A DNA stretch of 46,021 bases from Planctomycetes bacterium GWF2_42_9 (GTDB lineage Bacteria > Planctomycetota > Phycisphaerae > Sedimentisphaerales > UBA12454), in assembly GCA_001825675.1 (NCBI GenBank), contig MHYA01000039.1, positions 1 to 46,021 on the forward strand, written 5' to 3'. The notes under the pieces are model-generated. The model worked only from the letters and a program-made list of their open reading frames with translations, was not told the DNA's origin and did not search any database. Both the position numbers and the translations under genes were made by a program. Shown here piece by piece: positions 7,146 to 16,124 of the stretch (the first letter of the stretch is position 1; each line of letters begins with the position of its first letter).

Positions 7146-8183
7146 ATGGCAGTTACATTAAAAGAGATTGCAAAACAGGCGGGAGTTTCGCCGAGCACTG
7201 CTTCACATGCTATAAGAGGAATTCATCCGGGCAAAAGGGCTTTGTCAGGAAAAACAATCCAAAAAGTACGGGAGGTTGCTGAAAGACTAGGCTATAGGCC
7301 CAATCTTCTTGCCGCCGGACTTGCAAGAAACAAGACTTTTTCTGTTGGTGTGCTGGTCGCAACTTTGAGAGGTAATTTTTACGAAAGAATTCTCGAAGGC
7401 ATCACCGAAGTTATGCATCCGAATTTTACTCCCCTGCTGGCCATTCATAATTATCAGCCCGACCGCGAAAGAAAAGAAATTGAGGTTTTCATTGGCAAAC
7501 ACGTCGATGGAATAATCGCAGCGTATTCAGGCGATCCTGAAACAATGGCTATATATCGAGAAATTAGAGACGTACATAAAATGCCGCTGGTTCTCGTAGA
7601 TCGCGGTATCCCGCAATTCAAAAGCTATGTTGTCAGAAGCGATCATTATATGTCAACTTATATTGCCACGCGCGAATTAGGCAGACTAGGGCATAAGAAT
7701 ATAATTTTTGCGCTTGCTGGAAGAGAAACTGAAAGTACTAAAACTTTGATGGATGGATTCAACGGTGCGATCTCCGAATTAGGATTGAACAATACCGCTG
7801 ATATATTCTACAAAAAAACTCAATCATGGACTATTCATGAAATGAAAAGTTTTGCAGAAAATATTATTGATTATATCGGCAATCGCAAGCCTCAAACTAC
7901 AGCATTGCTTCTTCAGGCAGACTGGCTAGCGTATGAAGTTTTGTCGGTATGCCAGGACCGGAATATTCGAGTCCCTGAAGACCTTTCAGTTATGGGTATT
8001 GAAGACTGCGATCCGAGTTCGCTGTCCTTTATCAGTCTAAGCACTGTAAAAGTAGAATTAAATGAAGTTGGAAGACGTGCGGCCGATCTACTCATTAAAT
8101 TAATTAATGGAGAGAAGCCGGACGATCAGCCGTTGGTTATCAAACCTTCTGTGATTCTTCGCAAAACCACACGGCAATTATAA
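7146..8183 (+). CDS. LacI-family transcriptional regulator (local glycan-locus regulator)
   Basis: A 345-residue LacI/GalR protein. The N-terminal helix-turn-helix reads TLKEIAKQAGVSPSTASHAIRG, followed by the hinge region (GYRPNLLAAGLARN). From about residue 60 there is a periplasmic-binding-protein-like sugar sensor with family phrases such as VDGIIA, LGHKNIIFALAG and MGIEDCDPSSL. The gene has its own copy of the GTTGAANCGNTTCAAC site, also found upstream of five other units here, so it is the natural candidate for the repressor. It lies 87 bp upstream of the first GH84-like gene and may be co-transcribed with the hydrolase-symporter block. The inducer is unknown, probably a sugar released from the target glycan. 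Confidence 0.9.
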   Translation: MAVTLKEIAKQAGVSPSTASHAIRGIHPGKRALSGKTIQKVREVAERLGYRPNLLAAGLARNKTFSVGVLVATLRGNFYERILEGITEVMHPNFTPLLAIHNYQPDRERKEIEVFIGKHVDGIIAAYSGDPETMAIYREIRDVHKMPLVLVDRGIPQFKSYVVRSDHYMSTYIATRELGRLGHKNIIFALAGRETESTKTLMDGFNGAISELGLNNTADIFYKKTQSWTIHEMKSFAENIIDYIGNRKPQTTALLLQADWLAYEVLSVCQDRNIRVPEDLSVMGIEDCDPSSLSFISLSTVKVELNEVGRRAADLLIKLINGEKPDDQPLVIKPSVILRKTTRQL

Positions 8184-8269
8184 TTTAGTCATCCTGTCTG
8201 GGCGGGAACAGAATAAATACTTTAGTATATGCGCACTTTCTGCGCGCACATGATATGGAGTTTTCTGTT

Positions 8270-10780
8270 ATGAATAAAAAAAGGATTTGGACTGTTTGTT
8301 TAATCACTCTAACTGCTTTTGCTGCGCAATATTGCGAAGGCAAAAACATCTCAATAGTACCGGAGCCAAGAGAATACAAAACACTTGACTTGCCTGATTT
8401 TGCAATCGATGCAGATACCACAGTTTTTTACGATGGCAACTGCCCTGTCGAAACTTACGCGGCAAAACATTTAAAGAAAAGCATCAAAAAACATTACAAT
8501 TTAAATTTGAGTCTCGCCAATGACCTCAACGGTGCAAACAAAAATACCGACGGCACAAAAATAATTCTGGGTGTTACAGAAAATCCTCTTATTAAAGAGT
8601 TCTGTAAAAACAATAAAATAGAAATCAATATGGAATTGCCGGGATACGATGGTTTCATTATTAAAAACGCACAATATAAATCATCCAATATTATCATTGT
8701 ACTTGGCGCAAATCAGAGAGGCGTTACGTACGGAACAAGTGTTCTTTTCGATTTAATGAAAATCAAGAACGAAAAACTTCGCTGCCCCGCTGTTTATATT
8801 CGAGACTGGGCGACCATAAAATGGCGAGGCAGGCCGACAGAATACGTTTCACTCCAAACCGAAGACTCACTTGATACCTGCGTTCATTCGCGTATAAATT
8901 TCATCGATATACGTGATACCAACGCGCCGGGCGGTTGGGCTTTTTGCGGCAGTCCCGCAGGAGTTCCGATTGACAAGCCAAAGATAAAGAAAGTTATCGA
9001 CAACGCACACGCAAGAGGAATTTTTGTGTTCGGCACTGTTTCATGCAGCGTACCCGAGGAAAAATCCGAAGACGTTTTGAAAACTTTCCAGGAATTTATA
9101 GATGTCAAAGCCGACGGTCTTTGGGCATCGTTCGACGATATGGGCCCCGGCAAAGATTCGCCTAAACTGATTGAGCAAATAATAAAATTTGCACAGGACA
9201 ATAATATTACGCCGGACAAAATCGCAATTACACCGCCAAGCGGCTCATATCAGGAGATTGATACTGTCTGGAACAAGCAGGTTGTTGCTGTTCCGCAGGC
9301 CGAAAAGATGAAATGGTTTTTCACAAGAATCCCAAACAAATTCGATGACGATATGATGAAGAAATTCGGATTCGAATCACAACTTTGCTGGTGGCATAAC
9401 TGGCCGAGACCGAAAGGCGGTATACTGAACGATTTCGCCGGTGGAAGACCGTTATACGACAGCAAATGGGCGTATTACGAATTACTGCCTCTTTCCGCAG
9501 GCTGGAATAATCCTTCAGATCAGGAATTACTTGCCGCGGCTAATTATACCGATACCGTTATGCTTTGGCAGTCAAGACCTGCTGATTACGATTGCCATGT
9601 ACTTGGTTTGTGGGCGTGGAATCCGCAATCACATGATTTTAACGCGGTATCTCAAACAGCTTATTGTTATGTGTTCGGAAAAACGGCAGCACCAGCGGTA
9701 ACGCTATTCGACAAAAAACTTTCGAAAGTAAAAACATATTTCACCACGCCATTATATAAAAACGTCAATCCTTCGCTTTGGCCGCCGAGACTTCTCGATG
9801 TCAACGACAGACCAACCGTGATGGAAATCTTTAATGAAATGGATCTGCTTATGCAGGTTATAGAACAAAGCGCACCAAAACAGAGTATGCTTTCAAATGG
9901 AAATCTTAAAATCGATTATCTCCAGCCGATGCGCGATATCGTTAGATATGGCAAAAAAATGACAATGCTGGATTATCCTGAATATACTTTTAAAGATTTT
10001 CCTGACAGAATGCTTGCTCTGGCAGACCAGAACAATATGGAATGTATAAAATCTGAAATTAAAAAGATCAAAGCCGATGTTGAAAAACAGTGTCGAAAGA
10101 TTTCAAACGACCTTACAGGACTGAAATATATTGATGTATATGTAAAACAGTGGACTGATTATGTCTCTGATAGTGATTACTGGATTGCAGAATATAAAAA
10201 ACTCCAGGCACAAAAGACTGAAGCAGAACAAAAACGGCAGGAAGCAAAAGAAAAATTTGAAAAAGCAGTCAAAGGCGATTTCTCTGATTTATTCAAATCG
10301 CAAAATAAACCTGCTGATGGTAAAGTCCTTTTAGAAATCTCTTCGCAAACAATTCATAAAGGAAGGTATCACGCACGCGGAATATGGGCAATGGGAATGT
10401 TTGAAGACAAAGCTGTCGCCATAGCTTCCCTGCCGCAGGAAAACTATAAAGAAAGCGATATGGCAATGCTTTCAACAGAAGTAACGATTCCTAATTTTAC
10501 AAAAAGACTTTATCTTGAAGTTTATATTGCTCATATAGCTAAAGATTCGCAAACGCCGCCGCGAGAAGATATTCGCGTATCTGCGCTGCGGATCGATAAC
10601 AAAACAATCTGGAATCAGGACTTGAATGTACCACTCAAAGGCTGGCAAATAAACGATATTACTGATGTTGCCAAATCTGGCGATAAGGTAACTATTCGCT
10701 TCCTTGTTTCCAATAGAGTTATTCCTGAAGGGTATGACACGATTGTGTTCTTCGGGCCGGCAAGATTAGTTGAAAGATAA
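8270..10780 (+). CDS. Secreted GH84-like glycoside hydrolase (paralogue 1)
   Basis: About 836 residues from the ATG at 8270; another ATG 15 bases upstream is possible, but GGAG lies 9 bases before 8270 and the signal peptide starts there. The signal peptide is followed by a hexosaminidase N-terminal alpha/beta domain (IVPEPREYK, RGVTYG; about 27-180). A TIM-barrel-like catalytic region holds an adjacent Asp pair in SFDDMG (D289/D290), as in GH84 O-GlcNAcase/beta-N-acetylglucosaminidase enzymes. A helical segment and a C-terminal beta-domain of about 150 residues follow. Its neighbour is a 33-bp-distant paralogue. Likely an exo-acting hexosaminidase; because of distance from characterised enzymes it could be a new subfamily or another N-acetyl-sugar enzyme. 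Confidence 0.6.
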   Translation: MNKKRIWTVCLITLTAFAAQYCEGKNISIVPEPREYKTLDLPDFAIDADTTVFYDGNCPVETYAAKHLKKSIKKHYNLNLSLANDLNGANKNTDGTKIILGVTENPLIKEFCKNNKIEINMELPGYDGFIIKNAQYKSSNIIIVLGANQRGVTYGTSVLFDLMKIKNEKLRCPAVYIRDWATIKWRGRPTEYVSLQTEDSLDTCVHSRINFIDIRDTNAPGGWAFCGSPAGVPIDKPKIKKVIDNAHARGIFVFGTVSCSVPEEKSEDVLKTFQEFIDVKADGLWASFDDMGPGKDSPKLIEQIIKFAQDNNITPDKIAITPPSGSYQEIDTVWNKQVVAVPQAEKMKWFFTRIPNKFDDDMMKKFGFESQLCWWHNWPRPKGGILNDFAGGRPLYDSKWAYYELLPLSAGWNNPSDQELLAAANYTDTVMLWQSRPADYDCHVLGLWAWNPQSHDFNAVSQTAYCYVFGKTAAPAVTLFDKKLSKVKTYFTTPLYKNVNPSLWPPRLLDVNDRPTVMEIFNEMDLLMQVIEQSAPKQSMLSNGNLKIDYLQPMRDIVRYGKKMTMLDYPEYTFKDFPDRMLALADQNNMECIKSEIKKIKADVEKQCRKISNDLTGLKYIDVYVKQWTDYVSDSDYWIAEYKKLQAQKTEAEQKRQEAKEKFEKAVKGDFSDLFKSQNKPADGKVLLEISSQTIHKGRYHARGIWAMGMFEDKAVAIASLPQENYKESDMAMLSTEVTIPNFTKRLYLEVYIAHIAKDSQTPPREDIRVSALRIDNKTIWNQDLNVPLKGWQINDITDVAKSGDKVTIRFLVSNRVIPEGYDTIVFFGPARLVER

Positions 10781-10813
10781 AATAATTAATACAATTATAG
10801 GAAGGATAATTTT

Positions 10814-13315
10814 ATGTTCAGCAGATTCAAAATTACAGCATTGATTATTTCGGCATTGTTTATTAATGCGGTTTCTATTGCCGCTGATTGTCCGATCGTT
10901 CCAACACCGAAAGAATACAAATCTCTCGGCGACGAATTCCAATTAACCGGAGAAACAGTTATCGTAATTGGCGATAACGCAACTGAAGTGGATGAATATG
11001 CCGCCCAAAAGCTTCAATCTTATATTAACAAAAAATTCGGCGTTAAACCGGAGATTGTAAAAGCAGCGGATTCGCAAAACACAAAATCAATGATTCTGCT
11101 CGGAACACGTCAAAGCTGCAATGAAATTGACCAGCTTTGCAAAGATAAAAATTTTGCTCTCGATGCAAATACACCCGGATTTGACGGATATATCATCGAG
11201 ACAATCGAAAATGATAACGGCTATATCGTTGTTATAGGCGGTTCAAATGCACGCGGCGTTACTTACGGTATGACTTCATTTTTTGACTTGCTGAAAAAAG
11301 AAAATGACAAAATTATGTTCCCGGCTGTTTCAATAAAAGACTGGCCTTCAATAAAATGGAGAGGCAGAAATTGCGCCAAAGTCGTTAGTGAAGAAGCGTA
11401 TGATAGTTATGTTCGCGCGAGAATAAATTACGTTGATACTCTCTATCCAATGGTCGGCCTGCCGAAAACCGGCTTTACTATCGATGAAGAAAGAATTACG
11501 AACGTTCTAAACCAGGCACATCGCAGAGGTCTTTTTGTTTTCGGCGTTGTTAATTGCGCAGTCAAGCCAGAATTTTTCGACAATGTATATGATTCTTATG
11601 TAAAGCTGCTCGATATGGGCGTTGACGGTATATGGCTCTCATTTGATGACGCAGGCGAAGGCCTTAACGCCGATATACTCATCAAACGTGTGCTTGATCT
11701 TGCAAAGAAACGCAATTTGCCGGATCACGCAATAGTAATGACTCCACCTGCAGGTTCATATCACAATATCGAAACATCCTGGAATAAGTATATGGCTTCC
11801 CAGCAGGGATTTGACAATATTACATGGTTCTTCACACGTCCGCCTTGTGATTGCGACCTTGAAACAGCACGCAAAATCGGTCTCAACACCAAACTTCCCG
11901 GCTGGTGGCATAACTGGGCACGACCGGCAAGCGGCCTTTTAAATTCCGCTTACGGCGTAAGTATGTATGATAAATCACCTTATTTTGAACCTATGCCTTT
12001 GGAAATCGGCTGGCATACGCCCACTTACGATGAACTTGCCGATGCTCCTAAATATTCCGATACCATCGTTGCCTGCACCGATGGACGCGAGGAATATGTA
12101 ATGCCTGTTCTGGGTTATTGGGCGTGGGATCCTGCCAAACACAACTGGGACTCTGTCAGAACTTCCATTTATACTTTCGTTTATGGTGCCGCACAGGTAA
12201 ACGATGCCAAAACATTCGATGATAGTTTTATAAAATTGAAAAATCTCTTTAAGCGTATGCATTACAAATCTCAATCACCTGATCTATGGCCGCCAAGACT
12301 TATCGACCCCGCAAAAAAACCGCAGGCAATCGAGTATGTGAGCGCTATGGATAAAGCTCTGAAAAATTTAAAGGCAAACGCACCAGCGGCAACAATGCTT
12401 GATGCAAAGAGACTGGAGTCCGTTTATTTTGACGCAATGCAGGATACTGTCGATTACGGCATAAAACTGACAAGTTACGATTATCCTGAATATTGGCTTA
12501 AAGATTTTGACGAATCGATGATTGCACTTACCAAAAAAGATTCACAAGCCGCAGCCAAACGTCTTGCTGAAATTAAACCAAAAGTTGAGGCGCAGCTTGC
12601 GGAAATATCTGCAGGTTTGAAGAATATTAAAGGCATAAACGAATATGTCAGCTACTGGAATGAAAAACTTTCAGGAATTGAATACTGGCAAAAACAGATA
12701 AAGTCGCGAAAAGCCAAAAAAGTAAAAGAACAACAAGACCGTCAGGAAATTGCTCAAATATGGCAATCGTCCCCAAAGGCAGATTATAGCAAACTGCTTG
12801 CCGCTATGGACAACAGACCGAAAGGCAAAGTTCTACTCGAAATTAAACCTGCTCAATTTGAAAAAGAAAGTTCATATTCCTGGACAGGCAGCGGATGGGC
12901 AATGGGACTTACCAAAGCAGGTAAGAATGAAGCATTCGCGATTCAATTCGATGGAACGTGCAACGCTCAAGATACGGCAAGTCTTAACGGCAAACTGGTT
13001 GTTCCGCAGCATAAAGGCAAATTGCAAGTCGCTGTTTTTGCAACACATATTTATGACGACAAAAACAATCCCCCTGCCAAAGGCAACAGAGTGAGCGTTG
13101 TTCAATTCGACAGAAAATGGGTATGGGTGCAGGATTCTACCAACGATATGACAGGACACGAATGGGTTGTATTCGATTTGGCGTGGAGCGATGCAGGCCC
13201 TGTTTTGGCCGGCGATGTTTTGCCGATTAACTTAATTGTGTACAGTCACGAAACAACTTCTAATCTGAAGAGTACGGTTTTGTTCGGGCCTATTCTTGTT
13301 TTAGAAACTGAATAA
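10814..13315 (+). CDS. Secreted GH84-like glycoside hydrolase (paralogue 2)
   Basis: An 833-residue paralogue with the same layout: signal peptide ending in SIAA, hexosaminidase-type N-terminal domain (CPIVPTPKEYKSL, ARGVTYGMTSFFDLL), catalytic region with the Asp pair SFDDAG (D278/D279) and the shared GxWWHNWARPxxGLLN stretch, helical linker rich in Lys/Glu, and C-terminal beta-domain. AGGAAGG before the ATG fixes the start. The two copies are clearly diverged in sequence, so they probably split substrate specificity rather than being a recent duplication. It is followed at once by a 46-aa membrane peptide and an SSS symporter, suggesting that released sugar is imported. Confidence 0.6.
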   Translation: MFSRFKITALIISALFINAVSIAADCPIVPTPKEYKSLGDEFQLTGETVIVIGDNATEVDEYAAQKLQSYINKKFGVKPEIVKAADSQNTKSMILLGTRQSCNEIDQLCKDKNFALDANTPGFDGYIIETIENDNGYIVVIGGSNARGVTYGMTSFFDLLKKENDKIMFPAVSIKDWPSIKWRGRNCAKVVSEEAYDSYVRARINYVDTLYPMVGLPKTGFTIDEERITNVLNQAHRRGLFVFGVVNCAVKPEFFDNVYDSYVKLLDMGVDGIWLSFDDAGEGLNADILIKRVLDLAKKRNLPDHAIVMTPPAGSYHNIETSWNKYMASQQGFDNITWFFTRPPCDCDLETARKIGLNTKLPGWWHNWARPASGLLNSAYGVSMYDKSPYFEPMPLEIGWHTPTYDELADAPKYSDTIVACTDGREEYVMPVLGYWAWDPAKHNWDSVRTSIYTFVYGAAQVNDAKTFDDSFIKLKNLFKRMHYKSQSPDLWPPRLIDPAKKPQAIEYVSAMDKALKNLKANAPAATMLDAKRLESVYFDAMQDTVDYGIKLTSYDYPEYWLKDFDESMIALTKKDSQAAAKRLAEIKPKVEAQLAEISAGLKNIKGINEYVSYWNEKLSGIEYWQKQIKSRKAKKVKEQQDRQEIAQIWQSSPKADYSKLLAAMDNRPKGKVLLEIKPAQFEKESSYSWTGSGWAMGLTKAGKNEAFAIQFDGTCNAQDTASLNGKLVVPQHKGKLQVAVFATHIYDDKNNPPAKGNRVSVVQFDRKWVWVQDSTNDMTGHEWVVFDLAWSDAGPVLAGDVLPINLIVYSHETTSNLKSTVLFGPILVLETE

Positions 13316-13326
13316 AGGAAAATGAA

Positions 13327-13467
13327 ATGAATGATAAGAATCTTCCGGTAACACGGCCGTCAATGATGATGTTTCAGCCCTATAAACAAAATGTGAAATG
13401 CTTTCTTGTCGTTATCGCATTGGTAGTAGGACTGATTGTCGCTGTTCAATTATTTTTATGGTTTTAA
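13327..13467 (+). CDS. 46-aa single-pass membrane peptide preceding the symporter
   Basis: A short ORF, MNDKNLPVTRPSMMMFQPYK followed by a single transmembrane helix (about residues 24-46, ending FLWF). An AAAGGA ribosome site is correctly spaced before the ATG. It sits 11 bases after the second GH gene and ends 12 bases before the symporter ATG, in an otherwise gap-free operon, which argues for real translation. I do not recognise a family. The position suggests a small subunit or assembly partner of the transporter. Short length leaves it open to dispute. Confidence 0.55.
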   Translation: MNDKNLPVTRPSMMMFQPYKQNVKCFLVVIALVVGLIVAVQLFLWF

Positions 13468-13479
13468 TGGGTGTTTATT

Positions 13480-15009
13480 ATGCGTGGTTTAGCTGTCATA
13501 GATATCGTTGTGATTATTAGTTATTTCGTCGTTTTGATTGTTCTCGGGATTTTGTCGCATAAGAAAGTTTCAAATCAGGGAGATTTTTATGTAGGCGGCA
13601 GAAAATTCGGCAAATTTATGGTAATGATGCAGCAGTTCGGCTCCGGCACTAGCAATACGCATCCAATTCTTGTCGCAGGCGCCGTGTATACCTTCGGAAT
13701 GGCGGGAATCTGGTATAGCTGGCTTTATATGCTGTTTATGCCCGTGCTGTTTTTATTATTGCCCATAATCAGACGCTTAAGAATTTACACAACTGCCGAC
13801 TTCTTCGATTTAAGATACGGCAAAGGCTTGATGCCTTTCTTTGCAATAAGCTGTCTGGCAAGCGTATCAGTTGCGACAGGCACAATTCTTATCGGTATGG
13901 GACAGGTTGTTGAAGGCATCACCGGCGGAAAAATCCCGGCGAACTTCACTGTTTTGGTAACTGGCATCATAGGCCTGATTTACGCTTCATTCGGAGGAAT
14001 GATCGCCGCTGCATTGGCCGACTGTATACAGGGATTTTTGATCGTAGCGCTTTCATTTATGCTCTTGCCTCCGATGTGGTTAAGGGTCGGAGGAATGGAA
14101 GGGCTTCACGCAGCTCTGCCTCCTGAAATGTTTTCACTGGCAATGCCAAGTACCGCAACTACAGACCCCGCAAAAACTATCGGTTTATTTGCAATATTTA
14201 TGCTGTTTATAAATGGTATGCTTGGTAATCTTGCCGAAGGCAGCGTACAAACTCTTCAGGCAGCCAAAGACGAAAGCACCCTTCAATGGGGTAATCTTTT
14301 CGGCGCGATGCTCAAACGCATCTGTACCGTCGGCTGGGCACTGGTTGGTTTATTTGCGATAGTGATTTGGCCGAAACTCGAAAACCCCGAACTATGCTTC
14401 GGAATGGCCGCAAGAGAATTTCTGCCCGCAGGTCTTACAGGCCTTATGGTGGCGGCAATGTTCGCCGCAGGAATGAGCACAGTATCTGCAATGCAGGTTA
14501 TCGCGTCTGCGATTTTCACAAGGAATCTGTATTCAAAATATTTAGTAAAAAATAAAAATGACGGACATTATCTGCGTATAGCGCGATTAGCAGGACTTGC
14601 CCTGGTGATCGCAGGAACTTTTACCGCTTATCAGTTCACAAGCGTAACTAAATCCGTTGAATTCTGGTGGAAATTGACCGCAATGGTCGGCCCGGCAATG
14701 ATGATCGGCCTGTTCTTCTATAGAGGCAACAGTTGGGGTGCTTGGGCTTCAATCATCATTTCTTTCGGAATATGGTTCTATTTAGATCGCTATTTAGGCC
14801 AAACAGACCCCAAATGGAAGACTATATGGTATCAATCGGCTGTGTATGTTCCAGCTTCGGTATTAGCATATTTTGTCGTAAGCCTTCTAACAAAGCCGGA
14901 AGATGAAAGAAAACTAGCCAGATTCTATGCACGCTTAAATACACCGGTTGGCAAAGAAAATATTCTTGTAGAAGCAGGTCTGGAATCAAGTGAAGATAAA
15001 AGCATATAA
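13480..15009 (+). CDS. Sodium:solute symporter (SSS family)
   Basis: About 509 residues with roughly 13 hydrophobic segments typical of SSS carriers. TM1 starts at once (VIDIVVIISYFVVLIVLGILSH), followed by the family DFYVGGRKFGKFMVMMQQFGSGTSNTHP segment. The ATG at 13480 is preferred over a GTG nine bases earlier because the family begins close to TM1. Downstream of two secreted hydrolases and a small membrane peptide, it probably imports their sugar product with sodium. No terminator is seen after the stop; the next promoter begins 51 bp later. Confidence 0.88.
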   Translation: MRGLAVIDIVVIISYFVVLIVLGILSHKKVSNQGDFYVGGRKFGKFMVMMQQFGSGTSNTHPILVAGAVYTFGMAGIWYSWLYMLFMPVLFLLLPIIRRLRIYTTADFFDLRYGKGLMPFFAISCLASVSVATGTILIGMGQVVEGITGGKIPANFTVLVTGIIGLIYASFGGMIAAALADCIQGFLIVALSFMLLPPMWLRVGGMEGLHAALPPEMFSLAMPSTATTDPAKTIGLFAIFMLFINGMLGNLAEGSVQTLQAAKDESTLQWGNLFGAMLKRICTVGWALVGLFAIVIWPKLENPELCFGMAAREFLPAGLTGLMVAAMFAAGMSTVSAMQVIASAIFTRNLYSKYLVKNKNDGHYLRIARLAGLALVIAGTFTAYQFTSVTKSVEFWWKLTAMVGPAMMIGLFFYRGNSWGAWASIIISFGIWFYLDRYLGQTDPKWKTIWYQSAVYVPASVLAYFVVSLLTKPEDERKLARFYARLNTPVGKENILVEAGLESSEDKSI

Positions 15010-15060
15010 TTGCGGCTGTTAAATAATATCAAAAAATAATTAAAATTACACCGTATACTA

Positions 15061-15111
15061 TTGACACCTTTTGAAAAAAGTGCTATATTTAAATTGTTGA
15101 AACGATTCAAC
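15061..15111 (+). promoter_or_regulatory. Strong promoter and near-perfect LacI-type operator (pseudopilin gene)
   Basis: TTGACA (15061-15066), 17-bp spacer, TATATT (15084-15089), then GTTGAAACGATTCAAC (15096-15111) at the predicted transcription start. The -35 is consensus, and the operator has 7-bp complementary arms around an imperfect centre, the best-matching site in the window. Confidence 0.75.
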
Positions 15112-15178
15112 GTTTTGTTGCACCGCTTTAATAAAGTTTAGCTGATTAGGAAATCGAATGATTTTCGGAGAGATGGTT

Positions 15179-16042
15179 ATGAAAAAAAACAAAGGTTTCA
15201 CTCTCGTTGAACTTCTGGTTGTTATTTCAATCATTGCAACTTTGCTTGCTGTGTTAATGCCTTCTTTGAACAAAGCAAGATTGATCGCGCAAAGAGTGGT
15301 CTGTATGAACAGCGCTCGCCAGCAATTTCTATCACAACTAACTTACACACAATCCAATAATGGAAAGTTCGCGACTTTCTGGTCACTTTCCCCATGGACT
15401 GTCCGTGATGAAAAGCAAATTATTTCTAATGGTCAGCAAATGTGTCTTGCGTATGATTTATATAAACCTTACATGAAAGATTCAGGCATTTTTATTTGTG
15501 CATCAATCAGGCATCTCGCGAAAGAAGCTCCAAAAGATTGGGGAATGTGCGCAGAAACCAAATGGTATGATGTTGGTTATAGTCAAGGTCTTGACAAAGG
15601 CGGCTGGGATGGCGTACGACCAAATACAAATCCAAAACAACTGCCGAATTATATTTGCATTCCCTACAACTGGTACGCTGGTTTCGTGCCTGTTGCATCA
15701 AGCACAACAAATGCAACACCATATTCAGATTTGAAATTTGTATCATCAACGCCGGCGTGGCCGAAACAGGCTGCTGATTGCACATCAGCAAAAGCCGTTA
15801 TATCTCACGTCTTTATGACTGAAAAAGGCTATTCTAAATTCCGTGATATGGGGCATGGCGGTTCTTCACAATGGCTTAACATAACAGCAAGAGAAAACGA
15901 ATCTTTATTCGCGAAGAATACTAAAATTAAATCTCTCGATAATCCGGTTGTTTATGGTGACGGCCATACCAAATACATCATGAAAAATGATATGCGGCTT
16001 CGTGCAACAGCAAACGGCGGAAATTTACAGATCGCCTGGTAA
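15179..16042 (+). CDS. Prepilin-type N-terminal methylation protein (planctomycete pseudopilin)
   Basis: About 287 residues. The N-terminus is MKKNKGFTLVELLVVISIIATLLAVLMPSLNKAR: a prepilin peptidase site (G/FTLVE) and a hydrophobic helix, in the form common in planctomycete and lentisphaeral pseudopilins. The body is a globular Trp/Tyr-rich domain, and near the C-terminus VVYGDGHTKY resembles the H-X9-DG signature of these proteins. GGAGAG six bases before the ATG at 15179 decides the start over in-frame codons further upstream. It is a monocistron with a consensus promoter, a near-perfect LacI-type operator and a strong terminator, so it is co-induced with glycan degradation. Probably surface-exposed; role unknown. 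Confidence 0.85.
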   Translation: MKKNKGFTLVELLVVISIIATLLAVLMPSLNKARLIAQRVVCMNSARQQFLSQLTYTQSNNGKFATFWSLSPWTVRDEKQIISNGQQMCLAYDLYKPYMKDSGIFICASIRHLAKEAPKDWGMCAETKWYDVGYSQGLDKGGWDGVRPNTNPKQLPNYICIPYNWYAGFVPVASSTTNATPYSDLKFVSSTPAWPKQAADCTSAKAVISHVFMTEKGYSKFRDMGHGGSSQWLNITARENESLFAKNTKIKSLDNPVVYGDGHTKYIMKNDMRLRATANGGNLQIAW

Positions 16043-16061
16043 AAAATATTAAATGTGAAAT

Positions 16062-16095
16062 AAAAAAAACCTAAGCCCCCCGCTTAGGTTTTTTT
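16062..16095. terminator. Bidirectional intrinsic terminator
   Basis: Stem CCTAAGC/GCTTAGG with a C5 loop, flanked by an A run before and a T run after. It lies between convergent genes and can terminate both the pseudopilin and the beta-propeller transcripts. Confidence 0.9.
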
Positions 16096-16124
16096 ATGTA
16101 AATAATTCGGCAAACGATTAATTA

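Noticed and set aside
8229-8252. GCGCACTTTCTGCGCGCA inverted repeat before the first GH84-like gene
   Set aside because: Only a 5-bp stem without a T run, and it does not match either operator motif; not enough for a terminator or operator call.
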